6,294 nucleotides of DNA, from NCBI GenBank assembly GCA_030839005.1, contig JAUZEM010000096.1:1-6294 (forward strand). Direction: 5' to 3'. Below are positions 6,209 to 6,294 of the stretch, in pieces. The first letter of the stretch is position 1. Each line of letters begins with the position of its first letter. Under the pieces are notes generated by a model. That model was not told where the DNA came from. It did not search any database and was given only the letters and a program-made list of their open reading frames with translations. A program made the position numbers and the translations under genes. This DNA is from Actinomycetota bacterium. GTDB taxonomy: Bacteria; Actinomycetota; Acidimicrobiia; IMCC26256; PALSA-610.

Positions 6209-6240
6209 CCATCACCCGAGGTGCGGTACTTCGAGCTCGG

Positions 6241-6294
6241 TTACTCGGCCTCGATGAAGATGCACTCGCCGGGGCACTCTTCGGCCGATTCGAA
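6241..6294 (-). CDS. Ferredoxin, C-terminal 17 residues (5' part outside window)
   Basis: Read on the minus strand, the last bases encode FESAEECPGECIFIEAE and a TAA stop. The AEECPGECIFIE ending is characteristic of small actinobacterial 3Fe-4S/4Fe-4S ferredoxins, where the Cys before Pro is the last cluster ligand. The rest, including the CxxCxxC-type motif, lies beyond the window, so cluster type cannot be decided. It is convergent with the protease gene, with a 32-base gap between the two stops in which no clear terminator was seen. Confidence 0.8.
   Translation of the reverse strand, partial: FESAEECPGECIFIEAE

Noticed and set aside
6216..6240. CCGAG...CTCGG inverted repeat between the convergent stops as a terminator
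   Set aside because: Only five paired bases with a 15-base loop and no T tract; too weak to call.

Overview
This is a high-GC window with GTG starts and tightly overlapping genes. It looks like actinobacterial chromosome, and the gene mix (a MarP-type CvpA-protease, TrmI, a PBP4-type DacB, a small actinobacterial holin-X-like membrane protein) would fit the class Acidimicrobiia or a relative. That placement is inference from gene content, not a search. No mobile element, CRISPR array, rRNA or tRNA was seen, and no gap exceeds about 85 bases.

Layout: (1) 1-817, the 3' part of an ADP-forming acyl-CoA synthetase alpha-type protein; (2) 819-2225, a secreted D-Ala-D-Ala carboxypeptidase of the PBP4/S13 family, one base downstream; (3) 2308-3051, three small genes packed end to end, a two-helix holin-X-like membrane protein, a 77-aa single-helix protein and a 67-aa conserved-looking protein; (4) a 61-base gap with an SD site, a palindrome and a possible -10 element; (5) 3113-6208, four genes in which each start codon overlaps the previous stop: a MoaD/ThiS-fold sulfur carrier (TtuB-like), a TtuA-type tRNA thiolase, the tRNA m1A58 methyltransferase TrmI, and a membrane-anchored MarP-like serine protease; (6) 6241-6294, the last 17 codons of a ferredoxin on the minus strand, convergent with the protease.

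The most interesting part is region 5. TtuB and TtuA together would thiolate T54 of tRNA, and TrmI would methylate A58. These two bases pair with each other (reverse Hoogsteen) in the T-loop, and in Thermus the A58 methylation promotes T54 thiolation. Finding sulfur carrier, thiolase and methyltransferase as one translationally coupled unit suggests a dedicated T-loop modification operon. The sulfur carrier ends in Gly-Gly-Ala-Ser rather than Gly-Gly, so it may need trimming before it can be activated. The E1-like activating enzyme and cysteine desulfurase are not in the window.
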